Origin: PHAA01 sp963665865
GTDB taxonomy: Bacteria > Bacillota > Syntrophomonadia > Syntrophomonadales > Syntrophomonadaceae
DNA length: 64,000 nucleotides
NCBI GenBank assembly: GCA_963665865.2
Contig: CAXXWF010000001.1
Coordinates: forward strand, 2,914,001 to 2,978,000
Direction of reading: 5' to 3'
In this document: positions 16,581-25,154 of the stretch, in pieces
How positions within the stretch are numbered: position 1 is the stretch's first letter
Layout of the letters: each line of letters starts with the position of its first letter
Notes under the pieces: generated by a model
What the model was told of the DNA's origin: nothing
The model's input: the letters and a program-made list of their open reading frames with translations, nothing else
Databases searched by the model: none
Program-made: the position numbers and the translations under genes

Positions 16581-16898
16581 TTAGCTATAAACCCTAATTC
16601 TCTTAGCTACGCCAGATAATGTGGGCTCAATTTCAAATTTCTTTTCAACATATTCAATACCATACCTTGTCATCATGATATTTTGTACTAACGCATCGAA
16701 TATTACATTCTCTGCATAAAATGGTTCAAATCCAGTAATAAAGCCCTCATTTATTAGTTTAAGAAGTGCCGAATAAAATACTTCTCGTGACAAACCTAGG
16801 ATTTCCGCCCGAAGAGCATTTTCCATATCTGGTAAGTCTCTTTGATATTCTGCGTAAATAGCAAGCAAGACTTTTTGTTTTGTGTCAATCTCAGCCAT
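16581..16898 (-). CDS. YjcQ family protein
   Basis: A 105-residue protein, mostly helical, with a winged-helix-like layout. The N-terminal helix (KQKVLLAIYAEYQRD) and LSREVFYSALLKLINEGFITG match the YjcQ family of small prophage-associated proteins. It may bind DNA and control the DUF2971 gene downstream, but this is inferred from size and fold only. The divergent region 16899-17070 would hold promoters for it and the cyclase relic. Confidence 0.7.
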   Translation of the reverse strand: MAEIDTKQKVLLAIYAEYQRDLPDMENALRAEILGLSREVFYSALLKLINEGFITGFEPFYAENVIFDALVQNIMMTRYGIEYVEKKFEIEPTLSGVAKRIRVYS

Positions 16899-17070
16899 TT
16901 AGGTCTTCCCCACTCATTTTTCATCTGCCACTAGATTTTCTCTAGTACCATCATTTACCACACCAGACTAATTGTCTGTATATTGATTATAAGTTGTAGG
17001 AAAGGGTATATCTACCAATATAGATTATTAAGAAGTAAATTATGAAAAGGCGTTAACTTTTTAGGAGGAA

Positions 17071-17433
17071 ATGAGTTTGTCTGACTCACAGAAAATGCAA
17101 TTTCAAGAAGGTGCAATAACCTTGTTGGATATTCTAGGATGGAAGGGTATTTGGAAAAGAGAGCAAGACCCTTTAGGGTTACTACAGGGAGTTATTGACT
17201 TCTTTGAAAGCCACTTGGATAGTCTTTTATCGGAACAAAACAAAATATATCCATATGGAAATATTGAATGGAGATTGATTAGTATTTCTGATTGGATCGC
17301 TTTCGTTACTTTTGGTTCCTTCGGACAAATGATTGATTTACATGGTGCGTTTTGTAGTACGATTATCCGTAACCTACTATACAGGAATCTGCCAGTTAGG
17401 GGCGCTACTACCTATGGCTTAGCAAATAATTGA
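17071..17433 (+). pseudogene. truncated nucleotide cyclase (class III cyclase-like, as in Pycsar)
   Basis: A 120-residue fragment behind TTAGGAGG. It has the first half of a nucleotidyl cyclase catalytic domain: the metal-binding strand ITLLDILGWKGIWKR, then LISISDWIAF and the PVRGATTYG strand near the end. It stops just after this strand, where intact cyclases continue for about 100 residues. The LDxLGWKG and RGA-x-x-G arrangement resembles the pyrimidine cyclases of Pycsar anti-phage systems. In SDW, Trp replaces the usual residue after the second metal Asp. No effector gene is adjacent, so this is probably a decayed defence gene. Confidence 0.5.
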
Positions 17434-17469
17434 GATAGAATATGTGTTGGCAATCCTCCTTAATTATAA

Positions 17470-17533
17470 ACTGCTGCTTAGGTAGCCTTTTTCGCACGTT
17501 TAATGAGCAGTCCACATATAATGGGACGCTAAT
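17470..17533. repeat. repeat with TAATGGGACG motif, copy 2
   Basis: Diverged copy of 12771-12837. It shares the ACTGCTGCTT, GGTAGC, ACGTTTAA and ATAATGGGACG blocks but lacks the perfect right-hand hairpin arms. Confidence 0.5.
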
Positions 17534-17623
17534 AATCGAAATATTTGATATTAGAAATTGGCAGCATTAAGAGCCTATAATCGGTATGATACGCCTGCTC
17601 TTCATTTAAACTAAACAGCAAGA

Positions 17624-17693
17624 AGCCGGGGTTAAGTGATATGCTCCACCAAGGTAGACAGTGAGCAGTTCATAAGGCCCCGGCTAACTCAAT
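17624..17693. repeat. AGCCGGGG...CCCCGGCT inverted repeat, possible IS end
   Basis: Arms AGCCGGGG and CCCCGGCT enclose GATATGCTCCACCAAGGTAG. The inner part resembles the ends of IS3-group elements, but no transposase is present. Confidence 0.3.
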
Positions 17694-17703
17694 ATCCGAA
17701 CAG

Positions 17704-17943
17704 CTATAGATCTTTATGGGCCCCATCACAGAATGGCGGATTTTTAGTTTGCTTACAGGTACAGAAGGCCACCGTTTTATCCTCATCGGCTGTAAATAAT
17801 ACTGGTTCGAAGGATGTACCAACATGGGAACCATCACAAAATGGCTGATTTGCGCTCCTACCGCAAGAACACCAGGCATAAGTCTCCCCCTTCTTTACGT
17901 CAACAAGAATTGGTTCCTTCCCTGCAATTACCGGCTTATCCAT
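17704..17943 (-). CDS. double CDGSH iron-sulfur protein
   Basis: A 79-residue protein with two CDGSH-type [2Fe-2S] motifs: CSCGRSANQPFCDGSH (residues about 25-40) and CTCKQTKNPPFCDGAH (about 61-76). Each gives three Cys and one His, the mitoNEET ligand set. Proteins of this type are small electron-transfer or redox-sensing proteins. ATG at 17943 is chosen because GGAGGTG sits 6 bases upstream. The gene stands alone. The gap 17944-18365 holds only a possible gene relic. Confidence 0.88.
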   Translation of the reverse strand: MDKPVIAGKEPILVDVKKGETYAWCSCGRSANQPFCDGSHVGTSFEPVLFTADEDKTVAFCTCKQTKNPPFCDGAHKDL

Positions 17944-18010
17944 TAACAGCACCTCCGTTCATCATTTGTCCTTATTTTACCATACAATGGATAGAATTCA
18001 TTTTAAATAA

Positions 18011-18157
18011 CTTAAACGGAAAAGTTTTGCAGTAAACATAACCATTCACACCAATGCCAGCAAACCATCGGGTGCAGCCACTATTACCGCTATTATTAGA
18101 ACACCTTTTATTCCCGGAACAAATGTTACTATAATTATGGAAAATCAAAAGTGTTAG
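18011..18157 (+). pseudogene. possible C-terminal gene relic
   Basis: A 48-codon frame between two stops, without a start, reads like a beta-rich protein end (HTNASKPSGAATITAIIRTP, then IPGTNVTIIMENQ). No family is recognised and it may be chance. Nothing else is visible between 17944 and 18365. Confidence 0.2.
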
Positions 18158-18365
18158 GCAGGGGGTTATAAATATTATGCTTAGGGAACAATGGTTTGGG
18201 AAGGTAAAAGGATTCTGTGTGAAGAATATCTTGCATTATATAAATTCGTTAAGCAAAGAGAAATAATTTATTAATAGGCTCAAAAGATGATATATTAATT
18301 TTTGTAACCCAAAAACCTAATAGGCAAACAACTCGTGGTTAACAAACATAAGAAAGGATTCTGTT

Positions 18366-18953
18366 ATGGATTCAAATATCAAGAAGATTCAGCAAAAAAT
18401 AGATGAGCTAGAAATTGCTCTACATAAGGAATATGAACTACTGGCTGAAAAATACGGTTTCTCAATAGAGCAGAAAAGAGTTGAATTTCTTCAACACTTT
18501 AAGGACAAGAACAGAACCTTCCGCGTACCAGCGTGGAAATACGCCATCCCTGCTAATATTCGCCACGTCCTTTCATTGCCATTTATTTATATGATGATTG
18601 TTCCGACTGTAATATTAGATTTTTTTCTCACAATCTATAACTGGATAGCACTGCCCCTCTACCGCATTCCCATAGTAAAAAGAGGAGATTTTATAGTCTA
18701 CGATCGACAGTTTCTCGATTATCTGAATTGGATACAAAAAATAAATTGTATTTATTGCACTTATGTAAATGGAGTATTCGCTTATGCGGTCGAGATAGGT
18801 GGTCGCACCGAAAGATATTGGTGCCCCATAAAAGCTGCCCACAAGCCAAAAGCATATAATAACTGGTACAACGATTATGCCGACTACGGAAACCCTGAAG
18901 AATGGCATGAGAAATTTAATAAATCAGAAGCCTTTGACGGATTAAAAAAATAG
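18366..18953 (+). CDS. conserved hypothetical membrane-associated protein
   Basis: A 195-residue protein behind AGAAAGGA. An N-terminal coiled coil (residues 5-30) leads to a hydrophobic helix region (about 72-95, LPFIYMMIVPTVILDFFLTI). A conserved-looking segment follows (YDRQFLDYLNWIQKINCIYC, then GRTERYWCPIKAAHKP) with a Cys pair and basic residues that could bind metal. I recall similar unannotated proteins in Proteobacteria and Firmicutes, but no function. A strong terminator follows. Confidence 0.65.
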   Translation: MDSNIKKIQQKIDELEIALHKEYELLAEKYGFSIEQKRVEFLQHFKDKNRTFRVPAWKYAIPANIRHVLSLPFIYMMIVPTVILDFFLTIYNWIALPLYRIPIVKRGDFIVYDRQFLDYLNWIQKINCIYCTYVNGVFAYAVEIGGRTERYWCPIKAAHKPKAYNNWYNDYADYGNPEEWHEKFNKSEAFDGLKK

Positions 18954-18976
18954 TTTGATACATAGAAAACAAGACT

Positions 18977-19004
18977 AAAACCTCCAGTATAACTGGAGGT
19001 TTTT
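18977..19004. terminator. intrinsic terminator, bidirectional
   Basis: Stem AAAACCTCCAG/CTGGAGGTTTT with a TATAA loop and T-tract. It serves the convergent genes 18366-18953 and 19048-19524. Confidence 0.9.
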
Positions 19005-19047
19005 ATGGCTTTACCATCCGCAACTTGAACAGTTATCCCAGTATATC

Positions 19048-19524
19048 TTAGTGAGTTGAAGTAGGACCCGTTCCAGGGTATACAGCCTGTTTTTTCAACT
19101 TAATACCTTGATCTATTTGCATTATATCATTGCTATAAGTTGATAAGGGGTTACCTTGGGCAAAACCCATGGCCACATCTTTAATTTTTCCAACTATCTC
19201 CATGTCTGAACTTACACCTATGTTATATTCTGGCTCCAAATATGTCGTTCGATCCAGAACACTTTGTTCTATGATAGTTGACTGCTGTTCATCTAGTTTC
19301 TCTTTCAGTTCTAGTCCAACATAGATGGTCTTGTCTGCAACCAGCGCCGTAGCCTTGTTAACTCCGTCAACTTTGCCTACCTCAGTTTCAACCAGGCTTG
19401 CCACTTCATTAGGAGTTCCGGGCATCGGTTTGGCTGGTTTTTGCGAACTACAACCTCCAGTTACCAGACAAACCCCAATCAATAATGTTATCAATATAAA
19501 TAGTTTTAGCCTCGACACGTTCAA
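19048..19524 (-). CDS. YhcN/YlaJ family sporulation lipoprotein
   Basis: A 158-residue lipoprotein with signal peptide (residues 1-24) and lipobox TGGC, Cys25 being the lipidated residue. The domain pattern ASLVETEVGKVDGVNKATALV and KTIYVGLELKEK is that of the YhcN/YlaJ family, found in spore membranes of Firmicutes and linked to germination. The start is TTG at 19524 behind GGAGGT. It is a stand-alone gene ending at the shared terminator. Confidence 0.85.
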   Translation of the reverse strand: MNVSRLKLFILITLLIGVCLVTGGCSSQKPAKPMPGTPNEVASLVETEVGKVDGVNKATALVADKTIYVGLELKEKLDEQQSTIIEQSVLDRTTYLEPEYNIGVSSDMEIVGKIKDVAMGFAQGNPLSTYSNDIMQIDQGIKLKKQAVYPGTGPTSTH

Positions 19525-19667
19525 AATGCTACCTCCTTAACTTTCTATTTGAATATATTATCTCTAACATTTTTCAAAGCTATCCAAATAGAGGGCAACT
19601 AGAAAAAAGAGGGTTTTAATCTATATTATATTTTGGCTATTGGATTCCTTTGACTACCTCGGGATAT

Positions 19668-20720
19668 CTAATGCCTTACTTCATTCACCAATTCTCTCCG
19701 GTCAACCGTTCGAGGTGGCTCCTCGAACCAACCATTTTCTATCAAGATATTGATTCCATCTTCAGCATAATCACCAGCTGCAGGCATAACCGTCATGAAC
19801 TTAGCCTTTATGTCGTGCCGGAGGCTATTGTTCATCAAGTAACCTGCATTTAGCATTCCGCATTTAGTCAGAAGGGTTAGCTGATACATCATTAAGCGGT
19901 CGGAAAAGGGCGGTTCTGTGGATTCGTTAACCATGAAATCTGAAACCGTGGGCACAGGAATATTCTCCGCTTCAAGTATGGGTGCCATAGTATCTATCAT
20001 TTTGTTACTAAGATTGATCCCTCGATCCATAAATTCACGTACTTTTTTTGCCTTAGCTGTTTGTCTGAAACCAATAATCAGATATTTAGCAATATAATTA
20101 GGAAGTATCAGGCAAAAGATTCCAGAAATCTCCTGGGCCAGGAGTGGCCTTTTCTCCCCCAAAAAGCCGTTCAAAAAGCTTTGGTTTTTAATTATTCCAG
20201 TATCTTTTTGAACGGTAACCGAAGGGGAACCAATATATATACCTTTTGCCAAGAGCAAATTTACTATCTTTTTATACATCATTGTCGATGAGGAAGTGCG
20301 GAAGGTATAGTATTCCAGAACATCAGCACGGTTTGATGAAACAAAGTCCAAGATGCCAATAGGCATCTCGAATTTCTGAACACATTTAATATACTGCAGG
20401 TAAAAATAATCAGAGTATAAACGAGGTGCTTGCAGATTCAGGTCGGTATTTTCCGAAAATCCCTGGGGTAGAGTAAGTCCCTCTTTTAAGAATATATCCG
20501 TAATAATTCTTTCTCTTTGCCTAACTATTGCAAGATTTTCTTCCAGGAGTGACTGAATATCTTGGTCTGCAACGTTGGTTAAGAAACTGGTTATAAAACA
20601 CTTTACCACGCTACCGTCCACGTAATTGTTCCAAAGGCTTGCTATCTCCGAGGCATCCAATCCGTGACTGTGCACAACATGATCACTATTCGCAATCCTA
20701 TCTTCGTAATTCTGCTTCAT
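19668..20720 (-). CDS. DUF3231 family protein, paralogue 2
   Basis: A 350-residue protein with two tandem all-helical, ferritin-like DUF3231 units. Each unit has a start like LDASEIASLWNNYVDGS, a central LPQGFSENTDLNLQAPRLYS or PVPTVSDFMVNESTEPPFSD block, and a helix ending in MxxxG. DUF3231 proteins are common in spore-forming Firmicutes and are thought to act in spores or stress, but are uncharacterised. It lies 22 bases downstream of a paralogue that ends in the same PPRTVDRRELVNE tail. Confidence 0.8.
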   Translation of the reverse strand: MKQNYEDRIANSDHVVHSHGLDASEIASLWNNYVDGSVVKCFITSFLTNVADQDIQSLLEENLAIVRQRERIITDIFLKEGLTLPQGFSENTDLNLQAPRLYSDYFYLQYIKCVQKFEMPIGILDFVSSNRADVLEYYTFRTSSSTMMYKKIVNLLLAKGIYIGSPSVTVQKDTGIIKNQSFLNGFLGEKRPLLAQEISGIFCLILPNYIAKYLIIGFRQTAKAKKVREFMDRGINLSNKMIDTMAPILEAENIPVPTVSDFMVNESTEPPFSDRLMMYQLTLLTKCGMLNAGYLMNNSLRHDIKAKFMTVMPAAGDYAEDGINILIENGWFEEPPRTVDRRELVNEVRH

Positions 20721-20742
20721 CCTTCAAACCTCTTTTCCCACT

Positions 20743-21801
20743 CTAATGCTGTGTTTCATTCACCAGTTCTCTCCGGTCTACAGTTCTAGGGGGCTCTTCA
20801 TACCAGCCGTTATCAATCATAATATTTGTGCCATCTTCTAAATAATTTGCGACTTCTAATAAAGCTTTTGTGTAATTAGCCATTAAATCATGGCGGGGGC
20901 TGGTAGCCATTGATGCCGAATAGTTTAATATTCCCGCTGAGGTAATCATCGTAGTGTGGAACATCATCAATTTATCTGAAAAGATAGGAGTGGTCGAACC
21001 TGTTACCATGAAATCCCACGGAATAGGATCCGGCACATCTTCCTGGGTTAGAGATAAACTGAAAAGATCGATATAATTATTCGCCATATCAATGCCTCGA
21101 TCCATAAATTTTCGTAATTGATTGGTGCTAACCGTCTGTCTGAATCCCATTAACATCCTTTTGCCGATATTGTTGGTAACAATGCCGGAATGTAGTGCTG
21201 ATATTTCTTGTGCCAGGAGGCTTCTGCGCTCGCCCAGAAATCCGCCTAAAAAGTTTTGTTTTTTCACATAATCTACATTTTTTATGGTAGTAATTAATGG
21301 CGGCCTGACATAAATGCCCTTGGACAACATAACATTAATCGTATTGTTATACAGATGGATGCTGGAATTAATGGAATGATGATAAAAATCGCGGACATCA
21401 GCCCGCCCGGAAGTTATTAGAGATAGCCCATTTATACCCACCGCAATCTTATTGGCATTTACCATATAATGCAGGTAGTATTCGTCTGTAAAAAGCCGGG
21501 GTGCTTGCAGGTTTACATCATTGTCGGAAAAAGCGATCGGAATGGGTATTTGTTCATTGTTAAACAACTCGGTAACCCTGTTGACTCGCTTGTGGCATAT
21601 ATCAAGTGCGTCCTCCATTATGGGACGTACCTCGTTATCCTCCACGGTAAGCGAGAAGTATTCGAAAATACAGATGAACATTGAATATTGCATATAGGTA
21701 TTCCAAAGCGCGGCAAGCTCCGTAGCATTTAAGGGCACGTTATCGACTATATCCATAGCTCTTGATTTCATTTTACCGGGGTCATATTGGGTTCCTTGCA
21801 T
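20743..21801 (-). CDS. DUF3231 family protein, paralogue 1
   Basis: A 352-residue protein with two DUF3231 units, like its downstream neighbour (blocks LNATELAALWNTYMQYS, IPIAFSDNDVNLQAPRLF and PIPWDFMVTGSTTPIFSD). The C-terminal PPRTVDRRELVNETQH is almost identical to the paralogue. An AGGAGGG-like site precedes the ATG. The tandem arrangement points to a local duplication. Confidence 0.8.
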   Translation of the reverse strand: MQGTQYDPGKMKSRAMDIVDNVPLNATELAALWNTYMQYSMFICIFEYFSLTVEDNEVRPIMEDALDICHKRVNRVTELFNNEQIPIPIAFSDNDVNLQAPRLFTDEYYLHYMVNANKIAVGINGLSLITSGRADVRDFYHHSINSSIHLYNNTINVMLSKGIYVRPPLITTIKNVDYVKKQNFLGGFLGERRSLLAQEISALHSGIVTNNIGKRMLMGFRQTVSTNQLRKFMDRGIDMANNYIDLFSLSLTQEDVPDPIPWDFMVTGSTTPIFSDKLMMFHTTMITSAGILNYSASMATSPRHDLMANYTKALLEVANYLEDGTNIMIDNGWYEEPPRTVDRRELVNETQH

Positions 21802-22027
21802 ATTCAGCCCTCCTGTGTGAATTATTAATTGAGTTTATATTTTACTTTTTCCCAATAAATAATACTGAACTAAGTGTTTGTAAATCAATTTAAATAAGGT
21901 CTCTTATACAGTTCCTCCTTCTTCAGTCCGTTCTTGCGGGCCGAAGCAAACCACCCCCTGTTACCCATAAAAAAATAGAACCATCTGGGAACATTTATAC
22001 CATTACTAATTTTTTCTATATCTCAGA

Positions 22028-22231
22028 GCTGTTGAACGCTACAAAAAAGTTATTCAGAACAATACCAACCAGGGCGTAGATCATGATATGGATCAAGATG
22101 CCCTGGCATTGTATTGCTGGGGGTTGGTGCACGGTATATCAATACTGATAGCCAGAAAGAAATTTCCTTACCAGGGCGATCATTTGCAGCTTGCCCGAAA
22201 GATTCTATGGGAGAAAGCATTCCCGGAATGA
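22028..22231 (+). pseudogene. TetR-type regulator, C-terminal relic
   Basis: A start-less frame of 67 codons reads AVERYKKVIQNNTNQG... DQDALALYCWGLVHGIS and ends ARKILWEKAFPE. The WGLVHGIS helix is typical of the C-terminal ligand-binding domain of TetR regulators (WHG type). The DNA-binding half is missing. The rest of the gap 21802-22344 shows no gene. Confidence 0.5.
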
Positions 22232-22344
22232 AATGAAAATCATTACTTTGTTTTACAATAAATTCCCAGCGGCATTTCTGTCGCTGGGAATTTACTTTCA
22301 CGGTAAAATACTGAACTGTTTTAGGTAAACATATCAACTTGTGG

Positions 22345-23019
22345 CTATTGTACAATAACTTTCCCCTGCATGGAGGGGTGAATGCTGCAGTAATAACTGA
22401 AAGTTCCTGACTCATTAAAAGTAAAGCTATAAGATTGTCCGGTTGCGAGCGTCCCGCTGTCAATAGAACTGCCAACAACGGTATGAGCAACACCGTCGAG
22501 GTTAACCCACGTTACCGTATCCCCTTTATTTACAGTTAAGGTGGATGGTGAAAAGGCAAAATTACTAATATTAATTGTAAAAGTCGTAGGCCCTGGTTGG
22601 AGAGCAGATAAAATGGTAATTACCTCGGTATCTCCATTCCAATTAACTTGCGCTCCCAAAGCTTCACTGACAAACCTGATTGGTACCAGTGTCCGGCCAT
22701 CTATAATCTGCGGGGGGGCACTTAACATTACCGATGCCCCATTTTTGAAGGCAGTAAATTGACCAATGGTAAGTTGTATTTCTGTACCTGCTTTGCTGGC
22801 GGCTACTGTCTGAGTGGCTTCATTCCAGCTTACAGAGGCACCGAGAGCCTCAAAAATAGCCCGCAAAGGTACCAGGGTCCTATCATTTTCAACAATCGGC
22901 TGAACATCAAAAAAGAGCTGTCTACCATCAACAAACACGGTTGGGGAAGCTTCTGCCGTACCAACCAAGGCTAACAATATTAAGGTCATAATTAAAAGAA
23001 CTATCCATCTTTTCCGCAA
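22345..23019 (-). CDS. exported cupredoxin with copper-amine-oxidase-type stalk domain
   Basis: A 224-residue protein with signal peptide (1-24). Two copies of the stalk repeat known as the copper amine oxidase N-terminal domain (VFVDGRQLFFDVQPI... RTLVPLRAIFEALGASVSWN, and RTLVPIRFVSEALGAQVNWN) cover residues 27-140. A plastocyanin-like domain follows (about 147-224) with type I copper ligands visible as His in GVAHTVVG and Cys, His and Met in YYCSIHPSMQG. It should sit outside the membrane and carry electrons. The cupredoxin part is nearly the same as that of the next gene. Confidence 0.85.
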   Translation of the reverse strand: MRKRWIVLLIMTLILLALVGTAEASPTVFVDGRQLFFDVQPIVENDRTLVPLRAIFEALGASVSWNEATQTVAASKAGTEIQLTIGQFTAFKNGASVMLSAPPQIIDGRTLVPIRFVSEALGAQVNWNGDTEVITILSALQPGPTTFTINISNFAFSPSTLTVNKGDTVTWVNLDGVAHTVVGSSIDSGTLATGQSYSFTFNESGTFSYYCSIHPSMQGKVIVQ

Positions 23020-23051
23020 TGAAATCCCCCTCCTTTTACATACTCAAGCGT

Positions 23052-23438
23052 CTATTTCACGATTACTACTCCCTGCATAGAGGGATGAACTGTGCAGTTA
23101 TAGGTAAAAGTTCCCGCCTGATTAAAAGTAAAGTTGTAAGATTGCCCCTTGGCAAGCGAACCGCTGTCAAACGAAGCGCTGGTAACAGTATGGGCGGCAC
23201 TATCAAGGTTGACCCAGGTTACCGTATCTCCTTTATTTACAGTTAAGGTGGATGGTGAGAAGGCAAAACTCTGAATGTTAACGGTGTTTGGAGTCGATGT
23301 AGCTGCTGGCGCTGGGGTTGCGGGCACATTGGTGGCAGGCTGATTATTATTAGAGCAACCGGCAATAAGTATGGTTAAAAGAATAAGTCCTAATGATAGT
23401 AATAGTCTTCTCCGTTTCATTTTTACGCCCCCCTTCAA
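23052..23438 (-). CDS. cupredoxin lipoprotein
   Basis: A 128-residue lipoprotein (lipobox LIAGC) with a short Pro/Ala/Thr linker and one plastocyanin-like domain. Copper ligands are His in SAAHTVTS and Cys-x-x-His-x3-Met in YNCTVHPSMQG. The stretch FAFSPSTLTVNKGDTVTWVN is identical to one in the neighbouring two-domain cupredoxin, so one arose from the other. It lies 20 bases downstream of the propeller gene. The likely role is electron transfer at the outer membrane face. Confidence 0.88.
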   Translation of the reverse strand: MKGGVKMKRRRLLLSLGLILLTILIAGCSNNNQPATNVPATPAPAATSTPNTVNIQSFAFSPSTLTVNKGDTVTWVNLDSAAHTVTSASFDSGSLAKGQSYNFTFNQAGTFTYNCTVHPSMQGVVIVK

Positions 23439-23458
23439 TTCCTAAACGTAAGTTCAAA

Positions 23459-24976
23459 CTAAATAGAAAATGTCAGTAATACTGGATTAGCCCCCAGACC
23501 GACAGGGAACATAATTTTATTCCCGGCCACCGCCGGCCAGCCATTGATCCCGCCTGGTGCCTGGTATTCCCAGGCTTTTTGCCCGGTTTGCCGATTGAAA
23601 GCGTAAATCTTTCCATCGAAGGTAGAGGTGAAGACCAGATCATTTACAACGGTGGCGGCTCCCACTGCCACAGAATCCAAAGGTTGGCTCCACAGTATTT
23701 TCCCGACTGTGGCATCAATTGCCACCAGTTCGCCTTTACCTTTCGCGAAGTCAAAAGATTTTTGGTCAAAGGCATCCGGTGTGTAGTTGCCAGGAAGATT
23801 AATGGTAGTGACATAAAGTATCCCCTCCAGATAAGCCATCGGGGTCTCCACCCCCCCCAAGGGGCCAGGGGCAACCTGGGTTGTACCCGCGGGCAGTGCA
23901 GTAAGAGTGTCGTTGAGGTGCTGGCCTACCGCTACCTCCCATAGCCTTTTTCCAGTATTACGCTCAAACGCGTAGACCTTACCCATTTTACCTGAGGCCA
24001 TCACGATATCTTGAGCCCCCTGGCCGGTATCCAGTGTAGCCAATACAGGTGAAACCTGCAGATCCATATCAAATAGGTCATGGGGCAGTACCTGTTGGTA
24101 CCAAGCTATAGTTCCGGTATCATGCTTTAAGGCCATAATACTGTTGGTATAGAGGTTGTCTCCGGAACGGCTGCTGCCATTGGGGAAGGCAGTTGTTCCC
24201 GGCCAGGGCGCCGGGTTGGCGATGTCCCAATACATTAAGCCTGATTTGGTGTCAATGGCGGGTGGATACCACGCTCCACCACCGCTGTTGACCTGCGGAT
24301 TGCCCCATAGATCGCCACCTTGTATCGTGTTCACTGACCATTTGATTACCCCGGTTTTATAATCCAGCCCATAGATTATCCCCATACCTCCTCCGCTATA
24401 AAAATTGGCGTTTTCCGTTCCCGGAACCGAGGCAACATAAACTATGCCGTCATATTCTACCGGTTGGATATCAATTCCTGTGGTTTGAACATCTGACAAA
24501 TGAGTGCTCCAAAGCTCCCTGCCATTCATGTCCAAGGCCGCCACGTCATAGTGTCCTTTGGTTACAAACACCCTATTGCGGGCTATGGCCGGTCCATTAG
24601 GCCCGTAGGCGTCTAGACCATACTCTTTCTTCCACTTCACAGCCCCGCTGGCCAAGTCCAGGGCGAAAACATTGCTCTTCAAGTCCTGCAGATAAACCGT
24701 TTGGCCTTGAATGATGGGGTTGCTAGCTGCCGCCCCCCATTGACCTGACCCTGGAATAGGAAATGACCATAGGGGTTTCAAACTGGTAACATTGGTAGAA
24801 TTTATGGAGGATGTGATGGAAGCACGGGTATTGGCGTAATCATGATTAGCCAGAGGCCAGTCTTGGCTGTAGCGGGTTATTTCATTGGCAATTTTAGGGA
24901 CCGGCCACATCAAGTATACGCCTACACCTATTGCTGCGATGATCAGGAGCCACAACACTTTACTGTACTTTCCCAT
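23459..24976 (-). CDS. membrane-anchored PQQ-type beta-propeller protein
   Basis: A 505-residue protein with an N-terminal anchor (residues 8-25) and a beta-propeller of the PQQ-dependent dehydrogenase type. Repeated blades read GAVKWKKEYG, GVIKWSVNT, GTIAWYQQV, GKRLWEVAVG, GKILWSQPL and GQKAWEYQ. The DWPLANHDYANTRAS start and VLPHDLFDMD segment resemble quinoprotein alcohol dehydrogenases. I cannot confirm PQQ- and Ca-binding residues, and PQQ genes are not nearby, so it could be a non-catalytic scaffold. It is the first gene of a run with the cupredoxin genes. AGGAGGG precedes the ATG. Confidence 0.85.
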   Translation of the reverse strand: MGKYSKVLWLLIIAAIGVGVYLMWPVPKIANEITRYSQDWPLANHDYANTRASITSSINSTNVTSLKPLWSFPIPGSGQWGAAASNPIIQGQTVYLQDLKSNVFALDLASGAVKWKKEYGLDAYGPNGPAIARNRVFVTKGHYDVAALDMNGRELWSTHLSDVQTTGIDIQPVEYDGIVYVASVPGTENANFYSGGGMGIIYGLDYKTGVIKWSVNTIQGGDLWGNPQVNSGGGAWYPPAIDTKSGLMYWDIANPAPWPGTTAFPNGSSRSGDNLYTNSIMALKHDTGTIAWYQQVLPHDLFDMDLQVSPVLATLDTGQGAQDIVMASGKMGKVYAFERNTGKRLWEVAVGQHLNDTLTALPAGTTQVAPGPLGGVETPMAYLEGILYVTTINLPGNYTPDAFDQKSFDFAKGKGELVAIDATVGKILWSQPLDSVAVGAATVVNDLVFTSTFDGKIYAFNRQTGQKAWEYQAPGGINGWPAVAGNKIMFPVGLGANPVLLTFSI

Positions 24977-25154
24977 GAATTATCCCTCCTTCTATTCATT
25001 TTTCAGAGTACCCAACCTAATTACATATCAAGAAGTTGGTCTTTATTTCAAAACCAGTTGACGTAACCTCGGTTATTATGGTGGATGGAAATATGGGTAG
25101 AACCATAATATTGGCTTTAACAGATCTGCCGTGTCTCTAACTGTAAAACATTAG

